This document shows, piece by piece, positions 51,863 through 63,610 of a DNA stretch of 64,000 nucleotides. The stretch is from Toxorhynchites rutilus septentrionalis (lineage: Eukaryota; Arthropoda; Insecta; Diptera; Culicidae). The translations under genes were made by a program, and so were the position numbers. The stretch is taken from NCBI RefSeq assembly GCF_029784135.1, contig NC_073744.1, positions 75,929,935 to 75,993,934 on the forward strand, written 5' to 3'. The notes under the pieces are model-generated. The model saw only the letters and a list, made by a program, of their open reading frames with translations. It was not told where the DNA came from and ran no database searches. The stretch's first letter is position 1, and every line of letters begins with the position of its first letter.

Positions 51863-52208
51863 ATGCATAGTCCACAACTATGAAAGTCATAGGATCATAG
51901 GAAATAGCTCGGTCGTTCACAGTTTACGTGAGTTATTTTAAAAATATGGATTTCAGTGAAGATGTATATATTAAGCACTCTCAGGCAGCTTAATTCGTTT
52001 ATCGATGAATACGGAATACTAAGGTTGGGCGGAAAGTTTGAAAATTTTTGAATACAGAACAGTTTTTATTTAATTTAGAATGTATGGGTGATTATATTTT
52101 AAAAATATTTATTTTTCGTGTCCACGTGGACATAGTCTATCCGTTATCCGGCCGGACATTACTGCTCCTGGTCCGGAGTACAAACGAGAGTTTTGTTTCC
52201 AGCTTAGG

Positions 52209-53437
52209 TAAACTGACCAGACGTCCCGCGTTACGCGGGACTGTCCCGCATTTCAACAGAATGTCCCGCGTAAGATTCCGTCCCGCGAAACGTCCTGCGT
52301 TTGGCAAAAGAAACGAAAATGTCCCGCGATATCAATATATTTCAATATCACAATTTGATCATGTTGATTTTCTTAAATGGATGAACCTCAAAAAAAAAAC
52401 AGACTGACAGGCAGACTGTTCAAGAGCGCTTCTAATGCATCCAAAGATTAATACGTTGAGCTGGTTTCATCGCACCGATATTGAGCTTTTTGTTTAGAAA
52501 GTGTCAACTGGAAGCGACAGCAAAAAAATTGGAAAATGATTTTTATAAAAGTTGGAATGTTGGGAAGGTTGGTGGTCTTCGCGACAATGTTTATCTTCAG
52601 CCGATCCATACTCCAGTGATCTTTTGGCATAATGGGCTGATCCCAGGTTCGGCATAAAGACCACATCACCTTCCCAACTCCGACTAGCACTTCGTACTAT
52701 ATATCTTCCCGTTCACCATAGGACTCGAAAGAAGAGCGGTTTGGACATTCCCTTCACGTCTGTCAGAAAAGGACTTTCTTCGAGAACTTGATGTGAATGA
52801 TATATTCGACGTCATCGCTTACCTGGGAAACGTAAGGTACCCGGTCCCCTGCCATTCGTTGAATTCTAGCATTAAGTACGTCTCGTCTTTCATTATGAGT
52901 ACGGAAAGAAGTTTTCCACCAGCACCTCAAGCTACTCCTTCTGGGTGATTGCCTGCTGCTCAGATACTGCCGGTCTCGTCTGACGCTTCCGCATAAAAAT
53001 GTCCATTTTGGCCAGATTCTTCTCCACCGTTTGGACGTTTGCTTCGATCTCCCGGCTTAAGGAGCGGCAAAGAGGTGATATTGTAAATACAAGATCGGCT
53101 ATATCTGGCGGACACAAAGTGCCTCAGGATGTTGCTTGACAGTGATGCTGCTGCGAATCAACATCCTTGAATCATTTTTGTTGTAGACTTAATAAACGTT
53201 CGATTTGTTCCTATAAATAATCTTTCATCGCCATCCGAAATTAGTCCATTTTTCTGATTGCAGACGTTAGCACTAAAATGGATTGGAATTTTCGAGCATT
53301 CCATTCGGTAATTTTAAGAAAATTGTAAAATTTTAATCGTGCGTAAATGCTCTGAATTTTCGGACGTAAACAAAATCTGAACCACCGAAAAATCACAACT
53401 GAGTGCTGATACTCAGAAAGAAATAATACTGATCAGC
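52209..53437 (-). mobile_element. IS630/Tc1/mariner-class transposon relic, copy 2
   Basis: The left end AAACTGACCAGACGTCCCGC and most of the body match 19851-21190. The transposase piece GKVMWSLCRTWDQPIMPKDH is in the same shifted frame as in copy 1. A minus-strand frame at 52932-53117 reads DLVFTISPLCRSLSREIEAN and VQTVEKNLAKMDIFMRKRQT, the N-terminal part. The right end is missing: likeness to copy 1 stops at about 53437 (GATCAGCT). Confidence 0.68.
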
Positions 53438-53750
53438 TGATTTGGGGTGGAATTGCTCCATACGACAGCTCTACTGAAGTACAGGATGACTCAAAAGTTA
53501 CGAAACTCAACGAAACCCCCTTATAGCACCAAACCTCAAGTTCGTTTTTCTAGAAATTATAAAAATGTCACATGGTCCGGTCTGACTTAACACCGACCAA
53601 ATATTCAATAACTCTGTAATAGATGCAATTTGATCATTTGCATAGACCTATTTTCTCACCAAATATGACCCTCTATCACACCTTAAAATATTTGCACTCA
53701 GTAACCTAACACACTGTATGTTGTTTACTTTCGGAAAATATGACATACTA
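53438..53750. other. Unassigned sequence
   Basis: No feature is recognised. Confidence 0.35.
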
Positions 53751-54288
53751 GCTGTACCCTGCCACGCTTTGCTGTGGCACATTGTGGTTGCATGGTTGAG
53801 TTAAAAATTTTAATTTTTTTCATGTTGTAACAACAATCCTAGATGTGTTTGGTTGTTTTGTATATTGTATCATAATTTGAGCTCAGTCGGTTCCGTACTT
53901 TTCGAGTTTTTAACGCGCACACAAACGAACAGAAAACTTTTATATATATAGAGATAGATGAGGGGAATCGATAAATTTTAAATCATTTCGAAACACAATT
54001 TCAGTTCATGATTTCGCCAAACACGTGGAAAAAAGATGTTTCCTTTACATAGAACACATATTCATTACTGAATAGTCGATTTTCATTAGAAGCTCAATTT
54101 CAGAAACGCACTCTGGTCATATATAAAATCATTTTTCTTCCAATTTTCCAATTTTTTATGCCGTAACAACACTCCTTGAAGTGGATTGTATATTGTGTCC
54201 AACTTTGAGCTCAATCGGTTCCGTACTTTTCGAGTTTTTGACGCGTACACAAACGAACAGAACATTTTTATATATATAGAGATGGTAT
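53751..54288 (+). repeat. Two direct copies of a TATATATA-ended repeat
   Basis: Copy 1, 53755-53960, starts CTAGCTGTACCCTGCCACGC and ends TTTTATATATATAGAGATAG. Copy 2, about 54150-54288, lacks the start and shares GAGCTCAATCGGTTCCGTAC, TTTTCGAGTTTTTGACGCG and the TATATATAGAGAT end. The TTTTATATATATAG end resembles some RTE-type LINE/SINE tails, but I cannot assign it. Confidence 0.6.
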
Positions 54289-54300
54289 TAGATCGATATA

Positions 54301-54843
54301 TTGTATTTGATCGATATATTTGTATTTGAGAGCAAAAAATGTTCATCCAAAGTGTATATTTTGTCAGGCATTTCTCTGGATGCCATTTATATTTATTTAT
54401 ATTCATATATGAGGAAAGCATTCAATATGCAGAATTCAATCTTCAAATTTCAAACAAGTGAGAATCAAGCATACTCTCAAAATAAAGTTTCTGGGGTAAT
54501 AATCGTGGAAAAGACACCATTTTCAAAGCCTAAATATAGTCTAGGGACAGAAATACTAAAAGAAAAATACGACTTTGCCAACAACCAGACACGGTATTCA
54601 ACGGCGACTCAGCAAACGCGGTCGCATTTCTTATTCAATCACTTTTTTCTACTTTTGTTTATAATTGAATTAAACCGAATTTTCTCCTTAAAAGCAAAAT
54701 TAAAATTAAAATTTCGTGAAAGTCGAACCGTGCTGGCTGAAATATTTACGACACCAAATCCCGACCCCGACATATTTGTTGATAAGTCCGGTCGACCTGT
54801 GTTTGTGTCGGATGTTCGAAGCTTTCGGTGGATTTTGGTATAA
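54301..54843 (+). other. 180-codon open frame of unknown nature
   Basis: The translation MYLIDIFVFESKKCSSKVYI... has low complexity, is rich in Ile, Phe, Lys and Ser and shows no domain. The end TTPNPDPDIFVDKSGRPVFV is not recognised. No promoter, splice or polyadenylation context supports it. More likely chance in AT-rich DNA than a gene. Confidence 0.2.
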
Positions 54844-56980
54844 ACTTTCACGCTTTGTGACTCGAGAGCAATAACCGAGCTGGAGCTAATTTGAAATGTT
54901 GATGATTTCGGTTTTTATTGTATTGTACAAAAGTGTGTAGATATTTTAGTGGCCGGTGTGTGGATAAGACTCTTACATAAAGAAGAAGTTTTTCGTCCGT
55001 ATAAACGGTTCATTGTGGGATTTCCAATTTGAACTATTTTTACTTGTCTTGGACGATAACACACGCGGTCCACCCGAAGCAGCTATTGTGACGGCTTTAC
55101 TTTTTCATTTTGGAAACATATTTCAAGTAGTCGTATAACGAATGCTCGCGTCCACTCACATACGCGTATAGAAGATGGTTACGCGTGTTTGTTGCAATTT
55201 CACCCGAATGTCGCTTCCAATATATTGAAAAATATCTATACTTCCCGCCACACTGTCATGGTCAAAATATTTATAGTACGAAACATGTACAGAACAGCAC
55301 GATAAACGCTACTGCAGTACTTTCGATAGGACACGTACATTGGAGGCTAGTAAAAGAGCAAATACAAATTTTCTCCCATCTGCAGACAGTAATATGTCCA
55401 TGTATATTCTCCTTGTTTTTTCTCCTCTGTTTGCTTGTAGAGAGGCGTGTGGAGAGGAAGAAACTTCGATCCTTTTTCTTATTCTCGTGAACTCTGAACA
55501 GCTTCATTTCATGGGTATATGCTTCTGTTATAGGAGCATTCAACAGGTAATCTTCGTGATCTCGCCGCGACTACAACGTAATTAAATACGAATCTGTTGC
55601 TCGATTTTTCGCAAATGGCTTGCTGCTGATAGCACAACGTGTGGAGAGATTTTATTACAAGTCAAGTTAAAAGATAACATTCCTCTTCAACCCCTTCAAC
55701 TACAACATCGAGTCTCACTCGTGTTGCACTTTCAAATCATAGGGCGTTAAGACTCTTAGCAGATTAGTGAGATTACTCGATGTGTGATCGAATTAAATCA
55801 TAGCCTAAGGGATTAACTCAATAGAGGCGAATGAACTGCAAAGTTCAAAGCCTCTTAAAAACAAAGAAAGAAGAAGAAGATTAACTCAAATTGCCAATTG
55901 ATTCACTTTAAAATTTTATGACACATTGCGACATGTTACGGAATGTGATTCGACAATGAAACTCACAAGAACTTGAATTTCGTCTTTCTAATTTTGCAGA
56001 ATGTAGTTCCAAGCTCCAAAATGTATGAGAAAGCCAATTATTCGCCAGTCAACAGCGAATGATTGTCAGTTATGTTAGTGAGCTTCCTCATCACAGTCAT
56101 CACAATCTGCACAAAGACAATAATTTAGTCCTAGGTCAACTGGATCAAAACTGATCACTTCATTGAGCGGAAAATGCCACAAGAATGACGACAATGATGA
56201 CATGATGATGATGATGGTGGTAACGCTTGGTTGGTTGTAAGATCAAAATAGCTAGCAACTGCTCGACAATAGCGTAGGACATAACAAAACCAGTCGGAAC
56301 CAACAGTAACTACAACGTTAGTAGTAGCGGCAGCAGCAGAAATACAATGTCAGACAACGTAAAATGTCAAATGAACTCTCTCCTTTTGTCCTTTTCTCGC
56401 GATCTGTTTTGGCGGCTCCCGGTGGCTGTATCTTCCATTGCCGTGTTTATAAAGACTGAGGAAAATAGTCATGATGTCAGTTTGTTCCTTTTTTGCTATT
56501 GTCTCCAATAAAAACAATTTCATTTCTGCTGCGACTTACCAGTTTTCTTTCAACCATCATCTAAAAGCATTTATGGCGGTTTCGGTTTTATGGTGAAAGA
56601 AACTTTTGAATGTGGTGTTTAAAGCAAGTACAGGGGAACTTCGATATAACGCCACTCGATATAACGTACACATTTTCAATGTGTAGGACACATCAGTGTA
56701 AAACCGACACTCTAAGGATTTGCCAATGTTTCTTTGACTTAAAACCGTTGCAGAATCTCTCTTTAACTATTCATAAATCATTCTACAGGGGCCTGATTCT
56801 CGAATACACTTCACGGTGGAAACGAAATAAACGGCACGCCATTGAACTACGTTTTACGAGTTAGTGAAGTGTCGATGATAATAATGAGTTTTCAGGCAGA
56901 ATGAGCACTTTTCAAATAAAAAATCCTTAATGAAAATTAACTTCTTCGTATCAAACTGGTATTCAATGTGAGTGGAAAAC
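54844..56980. other. Unassigned, with minor repeats
   Basis: (ATG)n-like run at 56203-56220 and a GCAGCAGCAG run at 56330. The motif GAGGCGAATGAACTGCAAAG with CCTCTTAAAAACAAAGAAAG at 55826-55873 recurs at 11342. CTGATTCTCGAATACACTTC at 56793 is a piece of the foldback at 56981-57503. No gene is recognised. Confidence 0.4.
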
Positions 56981-57503
56981 TTTGTTTCCTTCATGTGATA
57001 GAATAATCTCATACAAAAATTTTATTTGAAGATAATTTGATATTATAATGATTAGTTTAGTGGGAAACTAATCTCGTATCCAGATGTCGACACCATATCG
57101 TTGTCATCGCGGATACGTTTCATTCCGTTTCCACCGTGAAGTGTATTGATAGAATACAAAAATGTGTCTGTAGTTGAAATAAATGGTAGTGCGGGAAAAA
57201 TCGACACCCTATTAGGGTAAAACCGACACCTCATAAGTATCAAGAAAACCTTCAATATCCTTGAATATTTTATCATACTTATGGATCGTTCATTGAGGGA
57301 CAATTCAATGGGCCTGATTCTCGAATACACTTCGAATACACTTCACGGTGGAAACGGAATGAAACGTATCCGCGATGACAACGGTACGGTGTCGACATCT
57401 GGATACGAGATTAGTTTCCACTAAACTTATCATTATAATATCAAATTATCTTCAGATAAAATTTTTGTATGAGATTATTATATCACATGAAGAAACGAAA
57501 CGG
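56981..57503. repeat. Foldback element with about 170-bp arms
   Basis: The left arm 56981-57153 (CTTCATGTGATAGAATAATC ... CCGTTTCCACCGTGAAGTGT) is the near-exact complement of 57329-57503. The arms contain GTCGACACC and GATATTATAATGAT. The spacer has repeated CGACACC words. The arm end GGGCCTGATTCTCGAATACA also occurs at 56790, and CGTTTCCACC...GTGAAGTG at 36378. Confidence 0.88.
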
Positions 57504-57559
57504 CCTAATCACCGTAGGCATCGCCAGGACTCGATGGTGGCGTAGCTGTCAGGATGGTG

Positions 57560-57960
57560 CGTGTAGGCTAACGTTTCGAAGTAGATAGCTGCAGTCAATT
57601 TTGTCTGTCAATACATCGAAAATAAAAATTCTCTGTAGCACCAATCGTCGGCTTTCCAGGGTTTGCATTCCAATAAGTGCGCAGCGCTATTCATAGGGTG
57701 GTAGGTTGGTTGGATCATTCCAGGGCAGGCCACGTAGAGCATACCTTACGAAGCGTTTCTGAACACGTTCGATGCGCTGGATATGTACAGCGTGATATGG
57801 GGTCCATACTTGTACTGCGTATTCCAAGACGCTGCGAACAAATGCACAGTACAACGACTTCAGAGCGTAGACGTCATCGAAATGAGTTGTGTTGACTCAC
57901 AAATCCAACCATCGCATTTGCTCTTGAAATTGTGACCGAGACGTGCTCATGGAAACGCAG
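57560..57960 (-). pseudogene. LINE reverse transcriptase C-terminal fragment
   Basis: Minus-strand residues in one to two frames: LDSKLRFHEHVSVTISRA, then SVVVLCICSQRLGIR, WTPYHAVHIQRIERVQK-like residues and the NQPTTL end. This is the pattern LGVxLDSKLxFxxH...VWxPYHxxxIxRIExVQKRFxRYALR of Jockey-type LINEs. Frameshifts and stops are frequent. Confidence 0.68.
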
Positions 57961-58213
57961 CTTGCTGTCAAGAAGAACTCCCAGATCTTTTATATATGCT
58001 TTTCCCAATTTTCGGTTTGTTTTTAGAACATAATAGCCTTAATTTCTTTCGTCGCTTTTGCGGTAGTCAAACTTTGTATGCTTGAGAGGTGATTTCTACC
58101 GCTTTTTCTAAACGGCGCTTTCGCGTATTCTTTGGCTGAATAATTTTCGGTAAAGCAATAATTTCTGTTCGTCGCACCTCTAAGGACGAATCAAGATTCC
58201 AATTATTGTGAGC

Positions 58214-59183
58214 AGGGCTACCAACTATAATTTTCAAAAATCAGGAAGAAATCAGAATAGCTCATATTGGGTTGTCCAGAAGGTTCGTGCCGATTTTCTG
58301 TAAAAAAAGCATCATGTTTATAGGCAGTCTTAAAATTGCTTGGAACGTCGAGATCTACTGTCATCTTGAATTTTTTTTTGCGTCAGGACACATCGATTAT
58401 TCATATGGAACTTTGTGCGAAATGTTGTTCAACATTGACAGGTGACAGTAGATCTCGACGTTTCATGCAATTGTAAGACAATTAACATCAAACAATTTTT
58501 TTTCGAAAACACCTCATTTGAATTTGAAAACAAAAACATTTGAATTTTCTATTTCCAAAAACTCAAACTTTGACTGCTTTGCGTCACTCTCCCGGAAGTC
58601 AGATTGAGCTGAAATTTTGCATAGGGTGTTTTTCGAGGTGATAAACATTTTTTATGGGGTAACTTTTTTAAATTCGAGATGACGATTTTCATTGGTAACC
58701 TAATACACATCATACGAGATAATGTTGTTCATCAAACTTTATCTCGATATTATTTCTTAACTTCGTCAAATCTTCTGGTTTCATGAAATTACTGCACTGC
58801 TTTGAAAAATCGAAATACTTGTGCGTAGTGGAAATAATTCGGGATTTTCACTCTGGAAAAGCTTTTCCAGAACGATCATACATATTGATAGAAAAAAGTT
58901 TGCTAGAGCTTTGTATCAGGAGAATTTAATTCAATGTAAGCATTATAAATGTGCGGTCCGGAGGGTTATAATGACAGTTTTCATTTCCAACCAGAAAAAC
59001 TTTGACAGGAATTTTTGTATTTTTTTTACCAATAATTTTAATTTTGATAAAGTAAAAAGTATAAAATTCAGGAGAAATCAGGATCATTCTGAAAATTCAG
59101 CCAAAATGGGATGTTTGTCATGATATAAGGGAACGTGACAAAAATCTGGGAAATCTTGAAATATCAGGAAGGTTCGCATCTCT
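58214..59183. mobile_element. hAT-like MITE, loaded with a second repeat
   Basis: Left end CAGGGCTACCAACTATAATT and, on the other strand at the right, CAGAGATGCGAACCTTCCTG; sub-terminal words CAGGAAGAAATCAG and CAGGAGAAATCAGGATC face each other. No clean target duplication. Inside at about 58275-58690 is a diverged foldback copy of the 49.9-kb family (AACGTCGAGATCTACTGTCA and its complement). Confidence 0.55.
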
Positions 59184-59765
59184 GGTGATGATATAACAGC
59201 GTCTAGATAATGCACTCAACATTTCTCGTATTGTCTCAAGGAAGTACGGCGAGTGCTTTCCCGGCCTCACTGAACGGATAGCTTCGACGGAGCTAAAGCT
59301 ATCCGTTACAATGTAATAGTGTTCAACAGGTCCTGAGGCGACGCTGTCCAGCGCCCAGTATATTACTGCCAATTCAGCAATATACACTGAGCAAGGAAAC
59401 TGAAAACTATGGGAGGTGCTAAAAAATTGTTTAACACTCCAAATCCTGTGGACCCGTTCATAGAGGACCCATCAGTAAAATACATGATATTACAATTGAT
59501 ACAGCCATACTTTGCATCGAAGATTGTTGGAACAAACTCCGATCGATTATAATCTGGAATTCCATGGATTTACTGCTTCATGAACAGATCAAAATGCACA
59601 GAAGAATTTATGTAGTCAGGAAAACAAACACTGTTGGGAATAAACGAAGAAGAGCCAATCTACATGGAGATGAATTCATGGTATGAACTCATGAATCCAG
59701 AGTGAAAGTTTAGCTCGATCAGCTGCTCAAAATTCCCGATCACCAATGGGTTCATAACCTTACTC
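59184..59765 (-). pseudogene. LINE RNase H domain
   Basis: The frame at 59200-59387 reads MYIAELAVIYWALDSVASGP and YYIVTDSFSSVEAIRSVRPG; upstream (59400-59480) the minus strand reads DGSSMNGSTGFGV. These are the D...E...D residues of RNase H in I-clade/Loner-type LINEs. The domain is cut after SRRCYIIT by the end of the element at 59183. Confidence 0.8.
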
Positions 59766-61844
59766 GCTGATCATAATCGCCAATAAAAATGTTTATTGTA
59801 ATAATGTGATGTTGAACAATGGAACGAAATGGCATACATACCCTAAAATATTGATAATTAATTTGTTTTAATGTCGGGTTTGATGTTACAAATAAATTGA
59901 GGTGTTCGAAATATGATCAGAGAGGCAATCTTCTCCTGGATACGCTTCATTTCTATCAGTCTACATTTCTATCGGTTGTCTCGCACCACACCGGAAGAAA
60001 CCCGAAACGGGAAGGCTTTTTTCCACCTACTGACAGAATCCATCGGTGCCACTATCCAGAATGTGTCTGTATATGGAAGAGACACTTTTCGTATTGTCGT
60101 CTCATCATTCGGAGTGGCATTTCAACCGAGGCTCATAGCAGAGAATTCAAAAGCGCATAAAGTTATTATCATAAAATTCCTAGCACTCGTTATTACGAGG
60201 TGGAAATAGTTCTACTATGAGCTAGGCTCACCGATGGGAATGCAATGAATTGAAGGCATTCTGTTATGCGTCTTTGGCTGATTTAGTTAACTGACAGTTT
60301 AGTTGTACACCTGATGAATAGAATGAATGCGAACGGAGCTGCTGAATGCGAATGCAGTTTTCCGAGCAGTACGAGAAAAAAGAGATGTGTCACCCTCGCA
60401 GTGGCACAAACCGTGTGGCAGCCATGTTAGGATAGTTATTTTGTATTTTGCAGCTGTGCGGTATACGAGATACACCTACACACATCCTTGTTGAAAGTTA
60501 GTTACTGTTTCCCTCGGGGACATTCTCACTGTGAAGCTGATATGAAAAGCTTTTCCGGCTCTCTAGTATCCTGTTGCTCCTTCAGGTATGCAAATCATTT
60601 TCTGGAACAGACACTAATGCTGCGAGAATGTATTAGTATGTATTGATAATGAGGAGGAGGAGATGCATTTGCTAATTCTCATACAGGTTCCGTCAGGGGG
60701 TCAGTAGAAATCTGGTTAATGTGATCATCGAGAAACGTTCGTTGAACTAATTTTGAATGACAAAGTGGATTCCGTATAAGAATCCACCGAAATTCTATCT
60801 CACCTGTTGCAATTTCGGTAAAAAATCAAATTCATATTAAACTATATTTCTAGGAAGTGTGTAGAATAAAGGAAGCTCCGTTAGTGATAATTAAAAACTG
60901 TATAAGATCCCACAACATCACTCCGACGTAGAGGAAGTGAAATAATTAATGAACCGCTGAAAGCACAATGCCAATGTGGCGAAGCCTATCTGGAGGCAGC
61001 TTTCGTCACATTTAAGTATTTCGTTTTCAATTGTTTTATGGGCATATTGAAATTGCCATCCCCTATATGCCTGCGGATCATACACACGTGAATAAGAGAA
61101 AAAGCTCCATTTAACGGCACACCACTGTAGCACTACTGTTGCTGGAGATGACTCCCTCTTTCAGTTGGTGGTATTGTTTTGCTAGCTTGAATGCGCCTTC
61201 CGTTTTTCCCTGATTGGAGCAGAAATGTGCGGTATCCTTGGCTCACGGGTCTTCGCTTCAGTTTGCCGCATACTCTCTGTCTCATACTGAAGCGTTTGTG
61301 AAAAAGTGTGATGATACGTTTCCACACGTTTGCTGTCGCGGGTTAAACGGAGGGAATTTCGAGATAATACTTTCCACTAATCATTTGTTTGTTTTCTTTC
61401 ATATTCACAGACTAGTTTTAAGGATTGGCCCAGCCCAGACATCGCACGATCATTGACCGGTCCAGATATCCTACAGAAGCATTCAATCAACTCACTTCTG
61501 GAGCACAATGAGATTATCAGCCGGGGGTTACCATCTCCCATCGAGGGTGAGTAGATAATCGTCCGTTGAGTATACTGAATTACGATCTGAGTTGATTTTA
61601 TTCTCTATTTGCCCTCTATAATATTCCGCAATCTACAGGAACACAAATCGCACCCTAAATGTTCACATTGTTTCGACCAATTGTATATAATCGAATCAAA
61701 AAAACGTTTTAATTGTTTCATATGCATATATTTTATGTTTTTCGAATATAAAAGGAGAATTAATTTTTTTTATTCATCCCCTTAAACTCAGGAAACAACT
61801 TTTTCACATAAAAAAAATTACATGTATCCGGAATCTTTCAGGAG
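59766..61844. other. Unassigned sequence
   Basis: Frames at 59897-60209 and 61133-61456 have no recognised domains. TGTATATAATCGAATC at 61682 belongs to the word family of 19615 and 33864. No gene is supported. Confidence 0.35.
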
Positions 61845-62050
61845 GTGATAGAAGATCATATTTCATGCAAAAAAAAATCCTTGTACGCATATATTCAAAT
61901 TTCAACAATGACATTGTTATTAAAATTATTATTTTTTTCGGACTCTGACTAAGACTGACTCTACTTAAAAAAGTAGAACAATTTACATAAGCTACGCAGG
62001 ACAATTATATTGCTTCCATTTGAAAGATGAGAAAATTCAGCACAGGATCA
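61845..62050 (+). repeat. Dispersed repeat, copy of 35485-35660
   Basis: Same order of words as 35485-35660 (TTTCAACAATGAC, GTTATTAAA, TTGCTTCCATTTGAAAGATG). Class unknown. Confidence 0.55.
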
Positions 62051-62214
62051 GGGTGCGTGCGGTAAATTTGCACAAAGTGATGTTTGTCATCAAATAATTT
62101 TTTAAAATCGTATAATTTGCTTTATTCATTTTCTTTCAAAGAATAAAGCATGACATTTTCGAAATAATCCTTTCAAAATGATTTTATTCGAAAAAGTCGT
62201 CTTCATAGTCGCTG

Positions 62215-62440
62215 ACCATTGTAAGACGCTACCGGGAATTGCTGCAAGCTTGTTTCAGCATGATTTAGTGACGTCATTACCTTCATGATTATTAAATTTA
62301 GCGATCCAATTGTTGTGTGAGGGGCTTTCTTAGTGTCCTGTTCAACGACACCGCACACAAAATAAACCAAGGGATTGATAACAGGGCTGCTAGGCGGCCA
62401 AAATTCCTTCTCCCAGAATTCTGGAACATTTTTTTATAAG
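62215..62440 (-). pseudogene. Mariner/Tc1-type transposase fragment
   Basis: The minus strand reads FWEKEFWPPSSPVINPLVYF, then VCGVVEQDTKKAPHTTIGSL. The family motif is EFWPPSSPDxNPLDYxVWG; both aspartates have become valine, including the third catalytic one. It ends where another element begins at about 62450. Confidence 0.75.
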
Positions 62441-62449
62441 CAATAGCTT

Positions 62450-62810
62450 GGGAGTCTTTCAGATTAAACGATCACGCTAAAATTTTCTACAAAAAGTGAA
62501 ACAATTTTTGTTTTTGAAAACCGAAAATAAAGCTTATTTTAGGACATTTTCGATGTGACCACCCCTTTTTTCGATAACGAGTTTTAAACGGTGAACAAAA
62601 TTCTTCATGCACAACTCTAACATTACGACTTCGATGCTGTTGAAAATCCGAGGTATTTCTTCTTTCTCCAAATGTTGTGGCTTCTTTCTCTTAAAATCGA
62701 ATCGGAAATTCTTAAAACTGTTTTGATAATTTATACATTGCAGTTCCCTAACCCTTAAATGATTTAAAATAAGAAAATTTGTTAGAATACACATTTTCCT
62801 ATCGTGTTCT
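62450..62810 (-). pseudogene. Second mariner/Tc1-type transposase C-terminus with end repeat
   Basis: The frame 62534-62794 ends FVHRLKLVIEKRGGHIENVL, the closing helix of mariner-type transposases. Downstream on that strand GTCTTTCAGATTAAACGATC (62454 on plus) is the terminal repeat; the same word is at 23211 inside the hAT relic. This piece and the one at 62215 lie in the wrong order to be one element. Confidence 0.6.
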
Positions 62811-62869
62811 TGCGGCCAAGTATGTATGAAGGAGGTACAATATTCAAATATCGCTGCTAAGAAGACCAG

Positions 62870-63066
62870 GGGCCGAAATCTTCGAAAGTTAAAATTGAAG
62901 ACCGACTCTTCTCTCAGTAGTATCGGTTCGACTAGAACTGCTGTGAATAGACTAGCGTTGACTAGCGAGGATGACTGATGAACTAGTTCAGTCAGTGGTT
63001 ATTCTAACTGACGCGACTAATGAATACAAATCTACCTCTTTATTCAACTGACTTCAATTCACATTT
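62870..63066 (+). repeat. Dispersed repeat, copy of 40955-41176
   Basis: GGCCGAAATCTTCGAAAGTT to TTCAACTGACTTCAATTCAC follows 40955-41176 with a few small deletions. The tRNA-like head is absent here. Confidence 0.7.
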
Positions 63067-63090
63067 TACGATACAAAAAAATCCAGCTCA

Positions 63091-63148
63091 CGTATGTCAA
63101 ACCACGTTGAACTCAAACATCGATGCATGCATACATGATACATGGGGG

Positions 63149-63195
<47 letters not shown>

Positions 63196-63610
63196 AAGAG
63201 AAAGAGAGAAAGAAAGAGAGAGAGAAAGAAAGAAAGAGAGAGAAAAAGAGAGAGAGAGAAAGAGAGAGAGAGAGAAAGAGAGAAAGAAGGAGAAAGAGAG
63301 AAAGAGAGAAGGAAAGAGAAAGAAAGAAAGAGAGAGAGGGAAAGAGCGAGAGAGAGAGAGAAAGAGAAAGACGAATTCGTTTTGGGAGAAGTCACTTCAA
63401 AATGCAATGAAGACAATTTGACTGGGAAGAATGAAATGATATAGTCGAGTCGGTAGAGGAAGATAGCGACTAAACGCCCGACTGAGTTTAGTCGTTTTGG
63501 CGGAAAAACTGCGAGAAGAAGCCTAAAGTAATTTCCGACTGAATACGGATATAGTCAGTCAGATAGTCAGCTGACTATACTCAGTTGACTATGACTATGC
63601 CGAGCCCTGA
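63091..63610 (+). repeat. Dispersed repeat with expanded GA-rich microsatellite
   Basis: Second copy of 48776-49082. The purine run 63145-63370 is made of GAGA and GAAA words. The frames of 95-133 codons in it (KERERERE on plus, SFSLSLSL on minus) are only translations of the run. Confidence 0.85.

Noticed and set aside
54301..54843. 180-codon plus-strand frame as a possible host gene
   Set aside because: Low complexity, no domain, no splice or promoter signals, and it begins next to AT-rich repeat tails; listed only as an open frame of unknown nature.
63020..63444. Open frames of 95-133 codons rich in Lys-Glu-Arg on one strand and Ser-Leu-Phe on the other
   Set aside because: They are translations of the GA-rich microsatellite in all frames; no start context, domain or conservation.
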